From a bacterium (GTDB lineage Bacteria > Verrucomicrobiota > Verrucomicrobiia > Limisphaerales > RI-55), in contig WGOC01000022.1 of NCBI GenBank assembly GCA_016124235.1, positions 62,001 to 126,000 of the forward strand: 64,000 bases of DNA. Reading direction: 5' to 3'. Every line of letters starts with the position of its first letter. Within the stretch, counting starts at the first letter, position 1. Shown piece by piece: positions 55,711-64,000 of the stretch. The notes beneath the pieces were generated by a model. That model had not been told where the DNA came from and searched no databases. It saw nothing but the letters and a program-made list of their open reading frames with translations. Made by a program: the position numbers and the translations under genes.

Positions 55711-56376
55711 ATGGGCCAGAAGACCAACCCGATCGGATTGCGAATCGCCGTCAACAAGGACTGGCGTTCCAAGTGGTACGCCGCCAAGAAGGAATTCGGC
55801 ACTCTGCTTGCCGAGGACCAAAAGATTCGCGCAATCCTGAAGAAGAAGCTTGAAGCGGCGTCGGTGCCGAAAGTCGTGATCGAACGCGCTGCGACGCGGT
55901 GCCGGATCACGATTTATACGGCTCGCCCTGGTGTGGTTATTGGCCGCAAAGGTACGGAAATCGACAAGCTGAAGGAAGAGCTCAGCCGGTTGACCGGGAA
56001 AGAAATCTACGTCGACATATTTGAAATCAAGCAGCCGGAGACCGACGCACAATTGGTGGCAGAGAATGTCGCCCTGCAGTTGGAACGGCGGGTCAGTTTC
56101 CGCCGGGCCATGAAAAAAGCGCTGCAAACCGCAATCGATTTCGGCGCGGAAGGGATTAAGATCCGTTGCGCCGGTCGACTCGGTGGTGCTGAGCTTTCTC
56201 GCGTTGAGTCGTATCACGAAGGACGCGTTCCCTTGCACACGCTGCGCGCCAACATTGACTACGGTTTCGCCGAAGCCAACACGATGGCTGGCAAACTCGG
56301 TGTCAAATGCTGGATCTGCAAAGGCGAAGACAAGCCGAGCAAGAAGAAGCCCGCCGCGGCTGCAGCCACAGAATAA
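55711..56376 (+). CDS. rpsC: 30S ribosomal protein S3
   Basis: A 221-residue S3. [22 protein letters not shown]-type [18 protein letters not shown], and [20 protein letters not shown]. It forms part of the mRNA entry helicase. C-terminal Lys/Ala-rich tail ([11 protein letters not shown]). Confidence 0.97.
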   Translation: MGQKTNPIGLRIAVNKDWRSKWYAAKKEFGTLLAEDQKIRAILKKKLEAASVPKVVIERAATRCRITIYTARPGVVIGRKGTEIDKLKEELSRLTGKEIYVDIFEIKQPETDAQLVAENVALQLERRVSFRRAMKKALQTAIDFGAEGIKIRCAGRLGGAELSRVESYHEGRVPLHTLRANIDYGFAEANTMAGKLGVKCWICKGEDKPSKKKPAAAAATE

Positions 56377-56399
56377 CCATTACCGAAGATTAGATCGCC

Positions 56400-56819
56400 A
56401 TGCCATTGCAACCAGCAAGAGTCAAATATCGGAAGATGCAGCGCGGGAACCGCTCCGGCGTTGCCACGCGCGGGAATTCCGTCGCGTTTGGGGAGTACGG
56501 ACTGCAAGCGTTGGAGCGTTGCTGGCTCGATACGAAGCAGATTGAAGCCGCCCGTGTTGCGATTAACCGCCACATGAAGCGCCGGGGTAAGGTCTGGATT
56601 CGCGTGTTTCCTGACAAGTCGTTCACGAAGAAACCCTTGGAAGTCCGAATGGGCACCGGTAAGGGCCCCTTGGAATCCTGGGTTGCCGTGATCAAGCCGG
56701 CGACCGTCCTTTTTGAAGTGGACGGTGTACCGGAAGCGATTGCCCGCGAAGGGATGCGTCTGGCCGCCACCAAGTTGCCGATGCGCACACGATTTGTTAC
56801 CCGACACCAGCACAGTTGA
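56400..56819 (+). CDS. rplP: 50S ribosomal protein L16
   Basis: A 139-residue L16. [60 protein letters not shown]. It organises the A-site tRNA pocket. Confidence 0.97.
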   Translation: MPLQPARVKYRKMQRGNRSGVATRGNSVAFGEYGLQALERCWLDTKQIEAARVAINRHMKRRGKVWIRVFPDKSFTKKPLEVRMGTGKGPLESWVAVIKPATVLFEVDGVPEAIAREGMRLAATKLPMRTRFVTRHQHS

Positions 56820-56833
56820 CCGAGAGCAACCGT

Positions 56834-57037
56834 ATGAAGATGGAAGAACTTAAAGAGAAGACGATGCCCGAGCTGGTTGCCAAAGGCCGGGAATTGCGCC
56901 AGGAGCTGTTTAACTTGCGGCTCCAGAAGGCGACCAGCCAGTTGGAAAATCCGGCGCGTATGCGCCTGTTGCGCCGCGATATCGCGCGGGTTGAAACACG
57001 AATTTCCGCGCTGCGTCGTCAGCCGGCAACCAACTAA
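56834..57037 (+). CDS. rpmC: 50S ribosomal protein L29
   Basis: A 67-residue L29 starting at ATG 56834 with GAGAG just upstream; the frame also opens at a TTG inside rplP, which is rejected. [40 protein letters not shown]. Sits near the tunnel exit beside L23. Confidence 0.95.
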   Translation: MKMEELKEKTMPELVAKGRELRQELFNLRLQKATSQLENPARMRLLRRDIARVETRISALRRQPATN

Positions 57038-57048
57038 GATTTACAAAT

Positions 57049-57360
57049 ATGTCCGATAACCAGCAGCAAGAAGCCACCCCGGCAGCCAAACGGGGCATCC
57101 GCAAAGAGCGCGTCGGTGAAGTCATCTCCAGCAAGATGAACAAGACCATCGTGGTGCGGGTGGAGCGTCGTTTTCCTCATCCGCGATGGGGCAAGGTCGT
57201 CACGGCCTACTCGCGCTTTTACGCTCACGACGAGAAGAATGAGGCACGAATCGGCGATCGCGTCCGGATCATGGAAACCCGTCCGCTTTCAAAGACCAAG
57301 CGCTGGCGGTTGGTGTCGGTGGTGGAACGCAATGAAGAAGCGGCTGCGGCCGTCGGTTGA
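57049..57360 (+). CDS. rpsQ: 30S ribosomal protein S17
   Basis: A 103-residue S17, about 20 residues longer than E. coli because of N-terminal ([16 protein letters not shown]) and C-terminal additions. Core: [16 protein letters not shown]-like [20 protein letters not shown], and [20 protein letters not shown]. An oligonucleotide-binding-fold protein of the 30S body. Confidence 0.96.
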   Translation: MSDNQQQEATPAAKRGIRKERVGEVISSKMNKTIVVRVERRFPHPRWGKVVTAYSRFYAHDEKNEARIGDRVRIMETRPLSKTKRWRLVSVVERNEEAAAAVG

Positions 57361-57375
57361 AAGGACTGAATAGCC

Positions 57376-57741
57376 ATGTTGCAAATCAGATCAATTTTGG
57401 ATGTTGCCGACAACACAGGCGCAAAGCGCGCAGCCGCGATTGGCGTGCTGGGTCGGAATCAGATGTATGCGCATGTTGGCGATGTCATCAAGGCACACAT
57501 CAAGGAAGCCACTCCGGACGGGTCGGTAAAAAAGGGCGAAGTTGTGAACGCTGTGGTGGTGCGCACCCGCAAAGCGATCCGGCGGTCCGACGGTTCCTAT
57601 CTTCGCTTTGATTCCAACGCCATTGTCATTATCGACAAGGAAAACAACCCGCGCGGCACGCGTATCTTTGGTCCGGTGGCGCGCGAACTCCGCGAAAAGC
57701 GGTTCATGAAAATCATTTCACTGGCCCCTGAGGTCCTCTGA
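57376..57741 (+). CDS. rplN: 50S ribosomal protein L14
   Basis: A 121-residue L14. [60 protein letters not shown]. Begins the spc gene order; located at the subunit interface and bound by the silencing factor RsfS. Confidence 0.97.
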   Translation: MLQIRSILDVADNTGAKRAAAIGVLGRNQMYAHVGDVIKAHIKEATPDGSVKKGEVVNAVVVRTRKAIRRSDGSYLRFDSNAIVIIDKENNPRGTRIFGPVARELREKRFMKIISLAPEVL

Positions 57742-57745
57742 CGCC

Positions 57746-58030
57746 ATGGCAAAGTTTGCAAATCGACACGTAAAAAAGGGTGACGAGGTCTACGTCATCT
57801 CCGGTGCTCACAAGAGCCGGGAAAAGAAGGGCAAGATCATTGAAGTCCTGACGAAGAAGGATCGTGTGATTGTTGAGGGTTTCAACATGATCAAGAAGCA
57901 CCTTCGCAAAAGTCAGGATCACCCGGAAGGCGCCATCATTGAGCGCGAGGGCAGCATTCACATTTCGAACGTGATGCGGGCAGACCGTTTCGAAGCCCGG
58001 ACGGCTCGAAAGAAGGGTGCACAAGCTTGA
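57746..58030 (+). CDS. rplX: 50S ribosomal protein L24
   Basis: A 94-residue L24 with the KOW motif [20 protein letters not shown] and then [18 protein letters not shown]. An early 50S assembly protein. Starts four bases after rplN. Confidence 0.95.
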   Translation: MAKFANRHVKKGDEVYVISGAHKSREKKGKIIEVLTKKDRVIVEGFNMIKKHLRKSQDHPEGAIIEREGSIHISNVMRADRFEARTARKKGAQA

Positions 58031-58052
58031 ACGAGAAAGTGACTCAGCGGAT

Positions 58053-58595
58053 ATGAAAGCGAGACTTTTTGAAAAGTATCAACAGCAGGTGAAGCCCGCG
58101 CTTGTCGAAAAGCGTGGCTATAAGAACGTGCACCAAGTGCCGCGGATGGAGAAGATCGTCGTCAACATGGGCGTTAGCTCCTTGCTGGAGAAGACGGCGG
58201 TAGAAGATGCCGCGAAGGACCTTGGCATCATCACAGGCCAGAAGCCAGTGATCTGCAATTCCCGGAAAAGCATCGCGACGTTCAAATTGCGCAAAGGCCA
58301 GCCGGTGGGTTGCCGGGTGACGTTGCGCCGTGATCACATGTATGAATTCTTTGACCGCTTGGTCAGTGCTGCCTTGCCGCGCATTCGTGATTTTCGTGGC
58401 ATCTCGCGGCGCGCCTTTGACGGACGCGGGAATTATTCCCTGGGTGTTTCTGATCAGAGCATCTTTCCGGAAATCGAACTTGATAAAGTAAAGCGGCAAC
58501 AAGGCATGGATATCACGATCGTCACGTCAGCCGGATCGGACGAGGAAGCCTTCGACTTGTTGAAATTGATGGGCATGCCGTTTGCCGAAAAATAG
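58053..58595 (+). CDS. rplE: 50S ribosomal protein L5
   Basis: A 180-residue L5 starting at ATG 58053 (MKARLFEKYQQQV); the frame extends upstream to an ATG inside rplX, which is not needed. NMGVSSLLEKTAVEDAAKDL, RKGQPVGCRVTLRRDHMYEF, FDGRGNYSLGVSDQSIFPEI. It binds 5S rRNA in the central protuberance. Confidence 0.97.
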   Translation: MKARLFEKYQQQVKPALVEKRGYKNVHQVPRMEKIVVNMGVSSLLEKTAVEDAAKDLGIITGQKPVICNSRKSIATFKLRKGQPVGCRVTLRRDHMYEFFDRLVSAALPRIRDFRGISRRAFDGRGNYSLGVSDQSIFPEIELDKVKRQQGMDITIVTSAGSDEEAFDLLKLMGMPFAEK

Positions 58596-58604
58596 ATTTT
58601 AGTT

Positions 58605-58874
58605 ATGGCCAAGAAATCCTGGATGGAACGGAACAAGAAGCGCACCGAACTCGCGAAGAAGTACGCTGAGAAGCGGGCGGAACTGAAGGCCAAGGGCGAC
58701 TACCTTGGGCTAGCGAAACTGCCGCGCAATTCGAGCCCGGTGCGGATCGTTAATCGGTGCCGTATTACGGGTCGTCGCCGCGCCTACATGCGCAAGTTTG
58801 GATGCTCGCGTTTGACGTTTCGTGAAGCGGCGCTGAACGGACTGATTCCGGGCGTCACCAAGGCCAGCTGGTAA
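58605..58874 (+). CDS. rpsN: 30S ribosomal protein S14 (zinc-independent form)
   Basis: An 89-residue S14, the long form. The C-x2-C...C-x2-C zinc cluster of short S14 is absent; only isolated cysteines occur ([17 protein letters not shown]). Core [20 protein letters not shown] and the C-terminal [11 protein letters not shown]. Confidence 0.96.
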   Translation: MAKKSWMERNKKRTELAKKYAEKRAELKAKGDYLGLAKLPRNSSPVRIVNRCRITGRRRAYMRKFGCSRLTFREAALNGLIPGVTKASW

Positions 58875-58894
58875 AGTTTGAACTGAAGAAAGAT

Positions 58895-59278
58895 ATGGAT
58901 CCCATTGCCGACATGCTCACCCGCATCCGCAACGCCCAGCAGGCGCACCTGCCGCGTGTCGAGATGCCGCATTCGAAGTTGAAGGAAAACATTGCCACTA
59001 TTTTGAAGGCGGAAGGCTACGTCAACGATGTCAGCACGTCGGGCGATAAGATCAAGACACTGACCGTCGTTTTGAAGTATGCCGGTCGTCGCGGCGTCAT
59101 CGAAGGCTCGAAACGGATTAGCCGTCCTGGCCTTCGCCGTTACGCCAACAGCACGGAATTGCCGCGGGTTCGCGGTGGTCTGGGTGTGGCGATCATGACG
59201 ACATCACGCGGTGTGATGTCCGCGCGGGAAGCGCGCAAACAGAATGTCGGCGGCGAAGTGTTGTGCTTCGTCTGGTAA
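58895..59278 (+). CDS. rpsH: 30S ribosomal protein S8
   Basis: A 127-residue S8. [20 protein letters not shown] and the RNA-binding [20 protein letters not shown]. In E. coli S8 represses the spc operon at an rplE-proximal site; this was not tested here. Confidence 0.97.
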   Translation: MDPIADMLTRIRNAQQAHLPRVEMPHSKLKENIATILKAEGYVNDVSTSGDKIKTLTVVLKYAGRRGVIEGSKRISRPGLRRYANSTELPRVRGGLGVAIMTTSRGVMSAREARKQNVGGEVLCFVW

Positions 59279-59298
59279 AACTCTGAGAAGAAGAATTT

Positions 59299-59835
59299 AT
59301 GTCCCGAATTGGTAAACAACCGGTCAAGATTCCCGCCAAAGTGAAGGTGGAAATCAAGGGCCGCGAATGCTCGGTTGAAGGACCCAAGGGCAAGTTGAAA
59401 CTCACGCTGCCGCCGCGCACCAGTGCGAAGGTTGAGGGCGAGCAGATTCTCGTCAGCCGCGCCGGTGATGCTCCGGAGTCTCGCGCCATGCACGGGCTGG
59501 CCCGTTCGTTGGTCAACAACATGGTGGTGGGTGTCAGCGCTGGTTTTGTGAAGCGCCTCGAGATCAATGGGGTCGGTTTCAAAGCCGCTGTTCAGGGCAA
59601 GAACGTGAATCTCAATCTCGGTTATTCCCACCCGATCAATTATGCCATTCCGGATCAGGTGAAGGTGACGGTGGAAGATAACACGAAGTTGACGATTGAA
59701 GGCCCCGACAAAATGTTGGTCGGCAAGGTGGCATCGGAAATTCGTTCGTATTATCCGCCGGAACCGTACAAGGGTAAAGGCGTCAAATACGCGGACGAAG
59801 TTATTCGCCGCAAGGAAGGCAAGACGGTTCAGTAA
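59299..59835 (+). CDS. rplF: 50S ribosomal protein L6
   Basis: A 178-residue L6 with duplicated fold. MSRIGKQPVKIPAKVKVEIK, RSLVNNMVVGVSAGFVKRLE, and PEPYKGKGVKYADEVIRRKE near the C-terminus. Located near the sarcin-ricin loop. Confidence 0.97.
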   Translation: MSRIGKQPVKIPAKVKVEIKGRECSVEGPKGKLKLTLPPRTSAKVEGEQILVSRAGDAPESRAMHGLARSLVNNMVVGVSAGFVKRLEINGVGFKAAVQGKNVNLNLGYSHPINYAIPDQVKVTVEDNTKLTIEGPDKMLVGKVASEIRSYYPPEPYKGKGVKYADEVIRRKEGKTVQ

Positions 59836-59870
59836 TGTCGGTAATTGCCAGGCACTAAGTCAGAAAGAAC

Positions 59871-60236
59871 ATGAAATCGGAAAAGAAGAAGGAACTGTTG
59901 CAGAAGCGTCGCTGGCGAATTCGCAAGCAGGTGACGGGAACGGCGGAGCGTCCTCGCATGAGCGTCCGCTTCACCGGTCAACATATCTACGTGCAATTCA
60001 TCGACGACGGTGCCGGCAAGACTCTGGCGGCGGCTTCCACCCGCAACAAGTCCGTGCACGAGGGCGGTCCCGTTGCGGCAAACATCGCCGGCGCCCAGCG
60101 CATCGGTGCCATCGCGGCGGAGCAGGCCAAGAGCCAGGGTATCACGCAGGTCGTTTTCGATCGCAGTGGGGCGCGTTTTCACGGCAAGGTCAAGGCGTTG
60201 GCGGATGCAGCGCGTGAGGCCGGCCTCAAATTTTAA
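59871..60236 (+). CDS. rplR: 50S ribosomal protein L18
   Basis: A 121-residue L18. [40 protein letters not shown], and [20 protein letters not shown]. It binds 5S rRNA together with L5. Confidence 0.97.
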   Translation: MKSEKKKELLQKRRWRIRKQVTGTAERPRMSVRFTGQHIYVQFIDDGAGKTLAAASTRNKSVHEGGPVAANIAGAQRIGAIAAEQAKSQGITQVVFDRSGARFHGKVKALADAAREAGLKF

Positions 60237-60253
60237 AATCTGGAGAACACATC

Positions 60254-60880
60254 GTGGCAGAAAAGAATGATCGTAATCGTGGCCCAGGCGGCCCTGGCGA
60301 TGGCCGGGGGCCGGGGCGTGGTGCCGGACGTGGACAACGCCGGGGACCTCGTTCGGGCGGAGATGACACCGGGTTTTTCGACAAACCGGCGGAAGAGTTG
60401 AGCGAGAAGGTGGTTTTCATCAATCGCTCCGCCAAAGTCGTCAAGGGTGGTCGCCGCTTCAGTTTCAGTGCCCTCGTGGTGGCGGGTGACCGCAAAGGCC
60501 GCGTCGGCGTTGGCTTGGGCAAAGGCGCAGAAGTTTCCGAAGCCATCCGCAAGGGCGGCGACGTCGCCCGGCGCAGCATGGAACGTGTGTCCCTCATGGA
60601 CACCACGATTCCTCACGAGATTTATTCGACGTTCTGTGGCGCCAAGATTCTTTTGCGCCCGGCGTCGCCGGGAACCGGCGTCATCGCCGGGAAGACGGTG
60701 CGCGCGGTATTGGATGCGGCGGGCGTCCGAAATGTGCTTTCAAAATCGCTTGGTTCCAAGAACCCGGCCAATGTTGTCAAGGCGACCATTGCTGCGTTGC
60801 GACAACTCCGGTTGCGGGAGGACATTTACACCGATCGCGGGATTCCGATGCGTAAACCTGAACCTCAGGCAGTCGCCTGA
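60254..60880 (+). CDS. rpsE: 30S ribosomal protein S5 with Gly/Arg-rich N-terminal extension
   Basis: A 208-residue S5, about 40 longer than E. coli S5. Residues about 3-38 are a low-complexity Gly/Arg/Pro stretch (for example [20 protein letters not shown]). The normal core follows: [40 protein letters not shown], and [23 protein letters not shown] at 60254 is the start. S5 contributes to decoding accuracy and the mRNA entry channel. Confidence 0.96.
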   Translation: MAEKNDRNRGPGGPGDGRGPGRGAGRGQRRGPRSGGDDTGFFDKPAEELSEKVVFINRSAKVVKGGRRFSFSALVVAGDRKGRVGVGLGKGAEVSEAIRKGGDVARRSMERVSLMDTTIPHEIYSTFCGAKILLRPASPGTGVIAGKTVRAVLDAAGVRNVLSKSLGSKNPANVVKATIAALRQLRLREDIYTDRGIPMRKPEPQAVA

Positions 60881-60897
60881 TCATTTGAAGACTTACC

Positions 60898-61368
60898 ATG
60901 CGTTTACATACACTTAAACCGCGTGCGGGTTCGCGACATCGGCGCAAGCGTCTGGGTCAGGGCGAGTCCAGTGGGCGTGGCAAAACTGCCGGTCGTGGCG
61001 GAAAGGGCCAGTCGGCTCGTTCGGGTTCTTCCATTCGTGTTGGCTTCGAAGGCGGTCAAATGCCGCTCATTCGCCGCATACCAAAACGTGGTTTCAACAA
61101 CAAGCGTCACGCGACACGCTATGTTGGGGTGAACCTGGAATCGTTGAACCGCTTTGAGGCGGGTGCAACGGTCGATGCCGAGGGACTCCGCAAGGCGGGC
61201 CTGGCTTCGGGGCCGGTTAAGCTCGTAAAGATTCTTGGCGATGGCGAACTTAAGCACAAGTTGACAGTGCGCGCGCATGCGTTCAGTGCTGCGGCGCGCA
61301 GCAAGATCGAAGGCTTGGGCGGCACATGCGAAGTCATTGCCGCGGCTGCGCCCGCGAAAGAGAAGTAA
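60898..61368 (+). CDS. rplO: 50S ribosomal protein L15
   Basis: A 156-residue L15. [40 protein letters not shown] and [19 protein letters not shown]. rpmD (L30), which often lies between rpsE and rplO, is absent: only 17 bases separate them. Confidence 0.96.
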   Translation: MRLHTLKPRAGSRHRRKRLGQGESSGRGKTAGRGGKGQSARSGSSIRVGFEGGQMPLIRRIPKRGFNNKRHATRYVGVNLESLNRFEAGATVDAEGLRKAGLASGPVKLVKILGDGELKHKLTVRAHAFSAAARSKIEGLGGTCEVIAAAAPAKEK

Positions 61369-61391
61369 TCCGCTGATTCGCGTACGCCGTC

Positions 61392-62777
61392 ATGTTTGCC
61401 AAGTTCATCAACACCTGTGCCAATTGCTTCAAGATCCCTGAACTGAGGGGGCGCATCTTGTTCACGTTGGGAACCTTGGCAATCTGCCGTTTAATCGCGA
61501 TTGTCAGCATACCTGGTCTGGATGCGAGTGCGTTAAAGGATTGGGTTGCCGCGAATAGCAACAGTGGTGCGGGCGGCATGCTGGATCTTTACAGCATGTT
61601 CACCGGAGGTGCATTGCTTAAATGTGCGGTGGGTGGCTTGGGCATCATGCCCTACATCAGCGCCACGATTATCATCCAGTTGTTGACTGCGGTGCTTCCG
61701 GGGCTGAGCAAGTTGTCCCGCGAAGAAGGTGGCCGAGCCAAGATTGTCCAATACGGTCGATATCTTACGGTCATACTTTGCTTGGGTCAGGGGTTGGTGA
61801 TGGCAATTGGTTTTGAAAATCCGGGAGCCATCATTCAAGGATTTACGGGCCATTTGGTACAATTCGCACCCGAACACATTTGGTGGTATCGGATTCAAAC
61901 CGTCTTGGTCCTCACCACCGGGACTCTGCTTTTGATGTGGCTGGGTGAGCAAATTACGGAACGCGGTGTTGGCAACGGTGTTTCCTTGGTGATCACAATC
62001 GGCATCATTGCGCGCTTTCCGCAGGCGCTCGCTCTCACGATTGACATGTTTAAACCGAAGGGCGACGCCGAAGCGCAGTTCCATCTTTTCCACGGAATTG
62101 CTTTCGCCGTTCTACTCGTTGCGGTCGTCGCGGGCGTAGTGGCAATTACTCAGGCACAGCGCAAGATACCTGTTCAATATGCGCAGCAGACACGCGGTCG
62201 TCGCGTCTATCAAAGCGGTAGTTCGTTCATGCCGTTGCGCGTCATTTACGCCGGTGTGATGCCGATCATTTTTGCCAGTGCTCTGCTGATGTTCCCGCAG
62301 AAGATTCTGGATTACGCTGGCCGTATCTTCAGTATGCCGTCCTTGATTCAAATTGGGAATCAGCTGCAAGCGGGGCACGCACTACATCTGATTGTTTACG
62401 GGGTGTTAATTTTGTTTTTCAGTTATTTTTGGGTGGCGACTCAATTCAATGAAGTGCAGATCGCTGATGATCTTAAGAAATACAACGGCTATATACCTGG
62501 CGTGCGTCCCGGCAAGTCCACCAGTGATTTTCTGCACAACACCATGAGTCGGATCACACTGGCAGGTTCCATATTCCTGATCGCCATCGCCATTGTTCCC
62601 GAGCTGCTCTATATGTCGATGAACGTGCCTTACCAGGTTGCGTCTTTCTTCGGCGGCACCAGTTTGTTGATTGCGGTGGGTGTGATGCTGGACACAATGC
62701 GCCAGATGGAATCGCACCTGTTGATGCGCCACTATGATGGCTTTTTGAAGAAGGGCCGGCTGAAAGGGCGTTTCTAG
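61392..62777 (+). CDS. secY: preprotein translocase subunit SecY
   Basis: A 461-residue SecY with ten predicted transmembrane helices. LYSMFTGGALLKCAVGGLGI then MPYISATIIIQLLT (plug and helix 2 region), GVGNGVSLVITIGIIARFPQ, PVQYAQQTRGRRVYQSGSSF, and a long periplasmic region before IPGVRPGKSTSDFL. It forms the protein-conducting channel with SecE. It starts 23 bases after rplO. Confidence 0.97.
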   Translation: MFAKFINTCANCFKIPELRGRILFTLGTLAICRLIAIVSIPGLDASALKDWVAANSNSGAGGMLDLYSMFTGGALLKCAVGGLGIMPYISATIIIQLLTAVLPGLSKLSREEGGRAKIVQYGRYLTVILCLGQGLVMAIGFENPGAIIQGFTGHLVQFAPEHIWWYRIQTVLVLTTGTLLLMWLGEQITERGVGNGVSLVITIGIIARFPQALALTIDMFKPKGDAEAQFHLFHGIAFAVLLVAVVAGVVAITQAQRKIPVQYAQQTRGRRVYQSGSSFMPLRVIYAGVMPIIFASALLMFPQKILDYAGRIFSMPSLIQIGNQLQAGHALHLIVYGVLILFFSYFWVATQFNEVQIADDLKKYNGYIPGVRPGKSTSDFLHNTMSRITLAGSIFLIAIAIVPELLYMSMNVPYQVASFFGGTSLLIAVGVMLDTMRQMESHLLMRHYDGFLKKGRLKGRF

Positions 62778-62812
62778 GCCAATTTGATCGGGCGCCCGTT
62801 GCCTGTCCTTGT

Positions 62813-63601
62813 GTGAGTTCATCAAGCATCATTCTCAAGAACGAACGTGACTTGGAAGCGATGCGGCCGGCCTGCGGTGTGGCCCGGGCGGTGTTGGATG
62901 ACGTGACCGCGATGATCCAGCCGGGACTCACGACTCGCGAAATCGACCGGTTCGCGGCTGAGCGAATTCGCAGTTACGGGGCTCGCAGTGCTTTTTTGGG
63001 ATACAGAAATTATCCCTGTAATGTCTGTATCTCGGTGAATGACGAAGTCGTTCACGGCCTGGCCGGTGATCGGCGAGTATCCTTTGGTGACATCGTGAGT
63101 GTGGATGTCGGTGTTCTTTACAACGGTTTTGTTGGTGACAATGCACGGACGGTGTCCGTGGGTGGTTGCGATGCGGCAGCCCAGGCATTGCTCGATGTCA
63201 CCGAACAATCGCTTTACGAAGGTATTTCTGAAGCGGTTCCAGGCAAGCGCGTGGCGGATATTTCGCGTGCGATTCAGCAGCACGTCGAAAAAAACGGCTT
63301 CAGCATCGTTCGGGAATATGTCGGTCATGGTGTCGGGCGATCGGTTCATGAAGCCCCTGAAGTGCCGAACTTTGTCGACGAACGGCGAAGCTCACCATTG
63401 CTGAAGGCCGGGATGACATTGGCAATTGAGCCCATGGTGAACGCCGGAAAACCCGGTACAAAAACATTAAATGATGGCTGGACAGTGCTGACTGTGGATG
63501 GTTCACTTTCCGCCCATTTTGAGCATACGATTTTGGTAACGACGGGGGAACCCGTCATTCTGACATGCCCGGAAATGATGCCATCGAGCTTGCGGGCGTA
63601 G
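62813..63601 (+). CDS. map: type I methionine aminopeptidase
   Basis: A 262-residue methionine aminopeptidase started at GTG 62813. Metal ligands: the aspartates in SVDVGVLYNGFVGDNARTVS, His in GHGVGRSVHEAPEVPNF, Glu in LAIEPMVNAGKPGT and Glu in HFEHTILVT. It removes initiator methionine from nascent proteins. adk, often between secY and map, is absent. Its 3' end overlaps infA by about 37 bases in another frame. Confidence 0.95.
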   Translation: MSSSSIILKNERDLEAMRPACGVARAVLDDVTAMIQPGLTTREIDRFAAERIRSYGARSAFLGYRNYPCNVCISVNDEVVHGLAGDRRVSFGDIVSVDVGVLYNGFVGDNARTVSVGGCDAAAQALLDVTEQSLYEGISEAVPGKRVADISRAIQQHVEKNGFSIVREYVGHGVGRSVHEAPEVPNFVDERRSSPLLKAGMTLAIEPMVNAGKPGTKTLNDGWTVLTVDGSLSAHFEHTILVTTGEPVILTCPEMMPSSLRA

Positions 63602-63792
63602 TGATCGAGACATTGCCGGCGGGGCGATACCGAGTGCAGTTGACAAATGGACATCGGGTAGTCGCCCGGGTGGTTATGCGGCAACAGGTTGAATTTGGGC
63701 CGATTGCGGTTGGTGATCAGTTGTTAATGGCGGTCAGTCCCAGCGACATGTCGCAGGGTGTGGTCAGAAAGATTTTAGAACGAAAGACTTAA
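63565..63792 (+). CDS. infA: translation initiation factor IF-1-like protein, divergent
   Basis: A 75-residue S1/OB-fold protein in the infA position. The N-terminal half is IF-1-like ([20 protein letters not shown] then [10 protein letters not shown]). The central segment [20 protein letters not shown] replaces the nearly invariant SGKMRxxxIRILxGD of IF-1: only the Gly-Asp remains. The end [20 protein letters not shown] matches VELSPYDLTKGRIVYR only loosely. The gene starts within map. Either this is a diverged IF-1 or a paralogue occupying the locus. Confidence 0.78.
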   Translation: MPGNDAIELAGVVIETLPAGRYRVQLTNGHRVVARVVMRQQVEFGPIAVGDQLLMAVSPSDMSQGVVRKILERKT

Positions 63793-63793
63793 C

Positions 63794-63910
63794 ATGAAAG
63801 TTCGAGCGTCAGTCAAAAAGCTGTGTGAGCATTGCAAAGTGATCCGTCGCCGTGGCGTGATTCGTGTGATCTGCTCCGCCAACCCCCGGCATAAACAGCG
63901 GCAAGGCTAA
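63794..63910 (+). CDS. rpmJ: 50S ribosomal protein L36
   Basis: A 38-residue L36, [20 protein letters not shown] then [18 protein letters not shown]. The zinc ligands C11, C14, C27 and H32 are all present, so this is the zinc-containing form. It begins one base after the infA stop. Confidence 0.97.
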   Translation: MKVRASVKKLCEHCKVIRRRGVIRVICSANPRHKQRQG

Positions 63911-63922
63911 TCCTGAGAGCAT

Positions 63923-64000
63923 ATGGCACGTATTATTGGTGTAGACATTCCTGGCGAAAAGCGCATCGACATTGCGCTGCGATACATTTACGGAATCGGC
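63923..64000 (+). CDS. rpsM: 30S ribosomal protein S13, N-terminal part (cut by window end)
   Basis: The first 26 codons, MARIIGVDIPGEKRIDIALR and YIYGIG, are the characteristic S13 N-terminus. GAGAG lies a few bases upstream. The gene continues beyond the window, where rpsK, rpsD and rpoA would be expected. Confidence 0.95.
   Translation, partial: MARIIGVDIPGEKRIDIALRYIYGIG

Overview
The window looks like a chromosomal segment of a moderately GC-rich Gram-negative bacterium, most probably a verrucomicrobium of the Pedosphaera/Limisphaera type. This placement is inferred from protein style and gene mix: a DUF3500 protein, a secreted protein ending in a Verrucomicrobia-like tail, a PocR/AraC regulator, GH84 next to a sugar ABC operon, and many short palindromic intergenic repeats. 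It was not tested by phylogeny. There is no CRISPR array, prophage, transposase or rRNA operon.

Region 1 (1-35.9 kb) is accessory and metabolic. It opens with a truncated TIM-barrel isomerase and a flavin reductase, then a small EF-hand exported protein coupled to a DUF3500 protein. At 3.0-8.7 kb lies a stress cluster of four universal-stress-protein genes (one a tandem-domain form), an Hsp20 chaperone, a radical-SAM enzyme and a PocR/AraC regulator. At 8.7-23.3 kb nearly everything is on the minus strand: a SET-domain protein, an L,D-transpeptidase, ArgA-type N-acetylglutamate synthase, an enolase-superfamily enzyme, a VapBC-like pair translationally coupled to a SIS sugar isomerase, a GNAT, a GH84 hexosaminidase carrying an in-frame palindromic insertion, and a sugar ABC importer (binding protein, two permeases, no ATPase). 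Two membrane-anchored helical-repeat proteins are wedged between the permease genes. Then come a tail-specific protease, GlnD, a large modular exported protein, an ABM protein coupled to an iron alcohol dehydrogenase, a TPR protein, a one-helix membrane protein and a polyprenyl diphosphate synthase.

Region 2 (36.1-64 kb) is a continuous plus-strand translation/transcription block: tRNA-Thr, tuf, tRNA-Trp, tRNA-Ser, secE, nusG, rplK, rplA, rplJ, rplL, rpoB, rpoC, rpsL, rpsG, fusA, then S10 and spc order from rpsJ to secY, map, infA, rpmJ and the first codons of rpsM. The tuf gene sits before secE and is absent between fusA and rpsJ. Hairpins punctuate the block after tuf, between rplL and rpoB, at the rpoC end, and as a good intrinsic terminator between rpsG and fusA.

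The features most worth a second look are the protein-coding palindromic element inside GH84, the helical-repeat gene pair inside the sugar-transport operon, the divergent IF-1 gene overlapping map, the family of GACAGGC-type palindromes around the transport genes, and the rpsG-fusA terminator.
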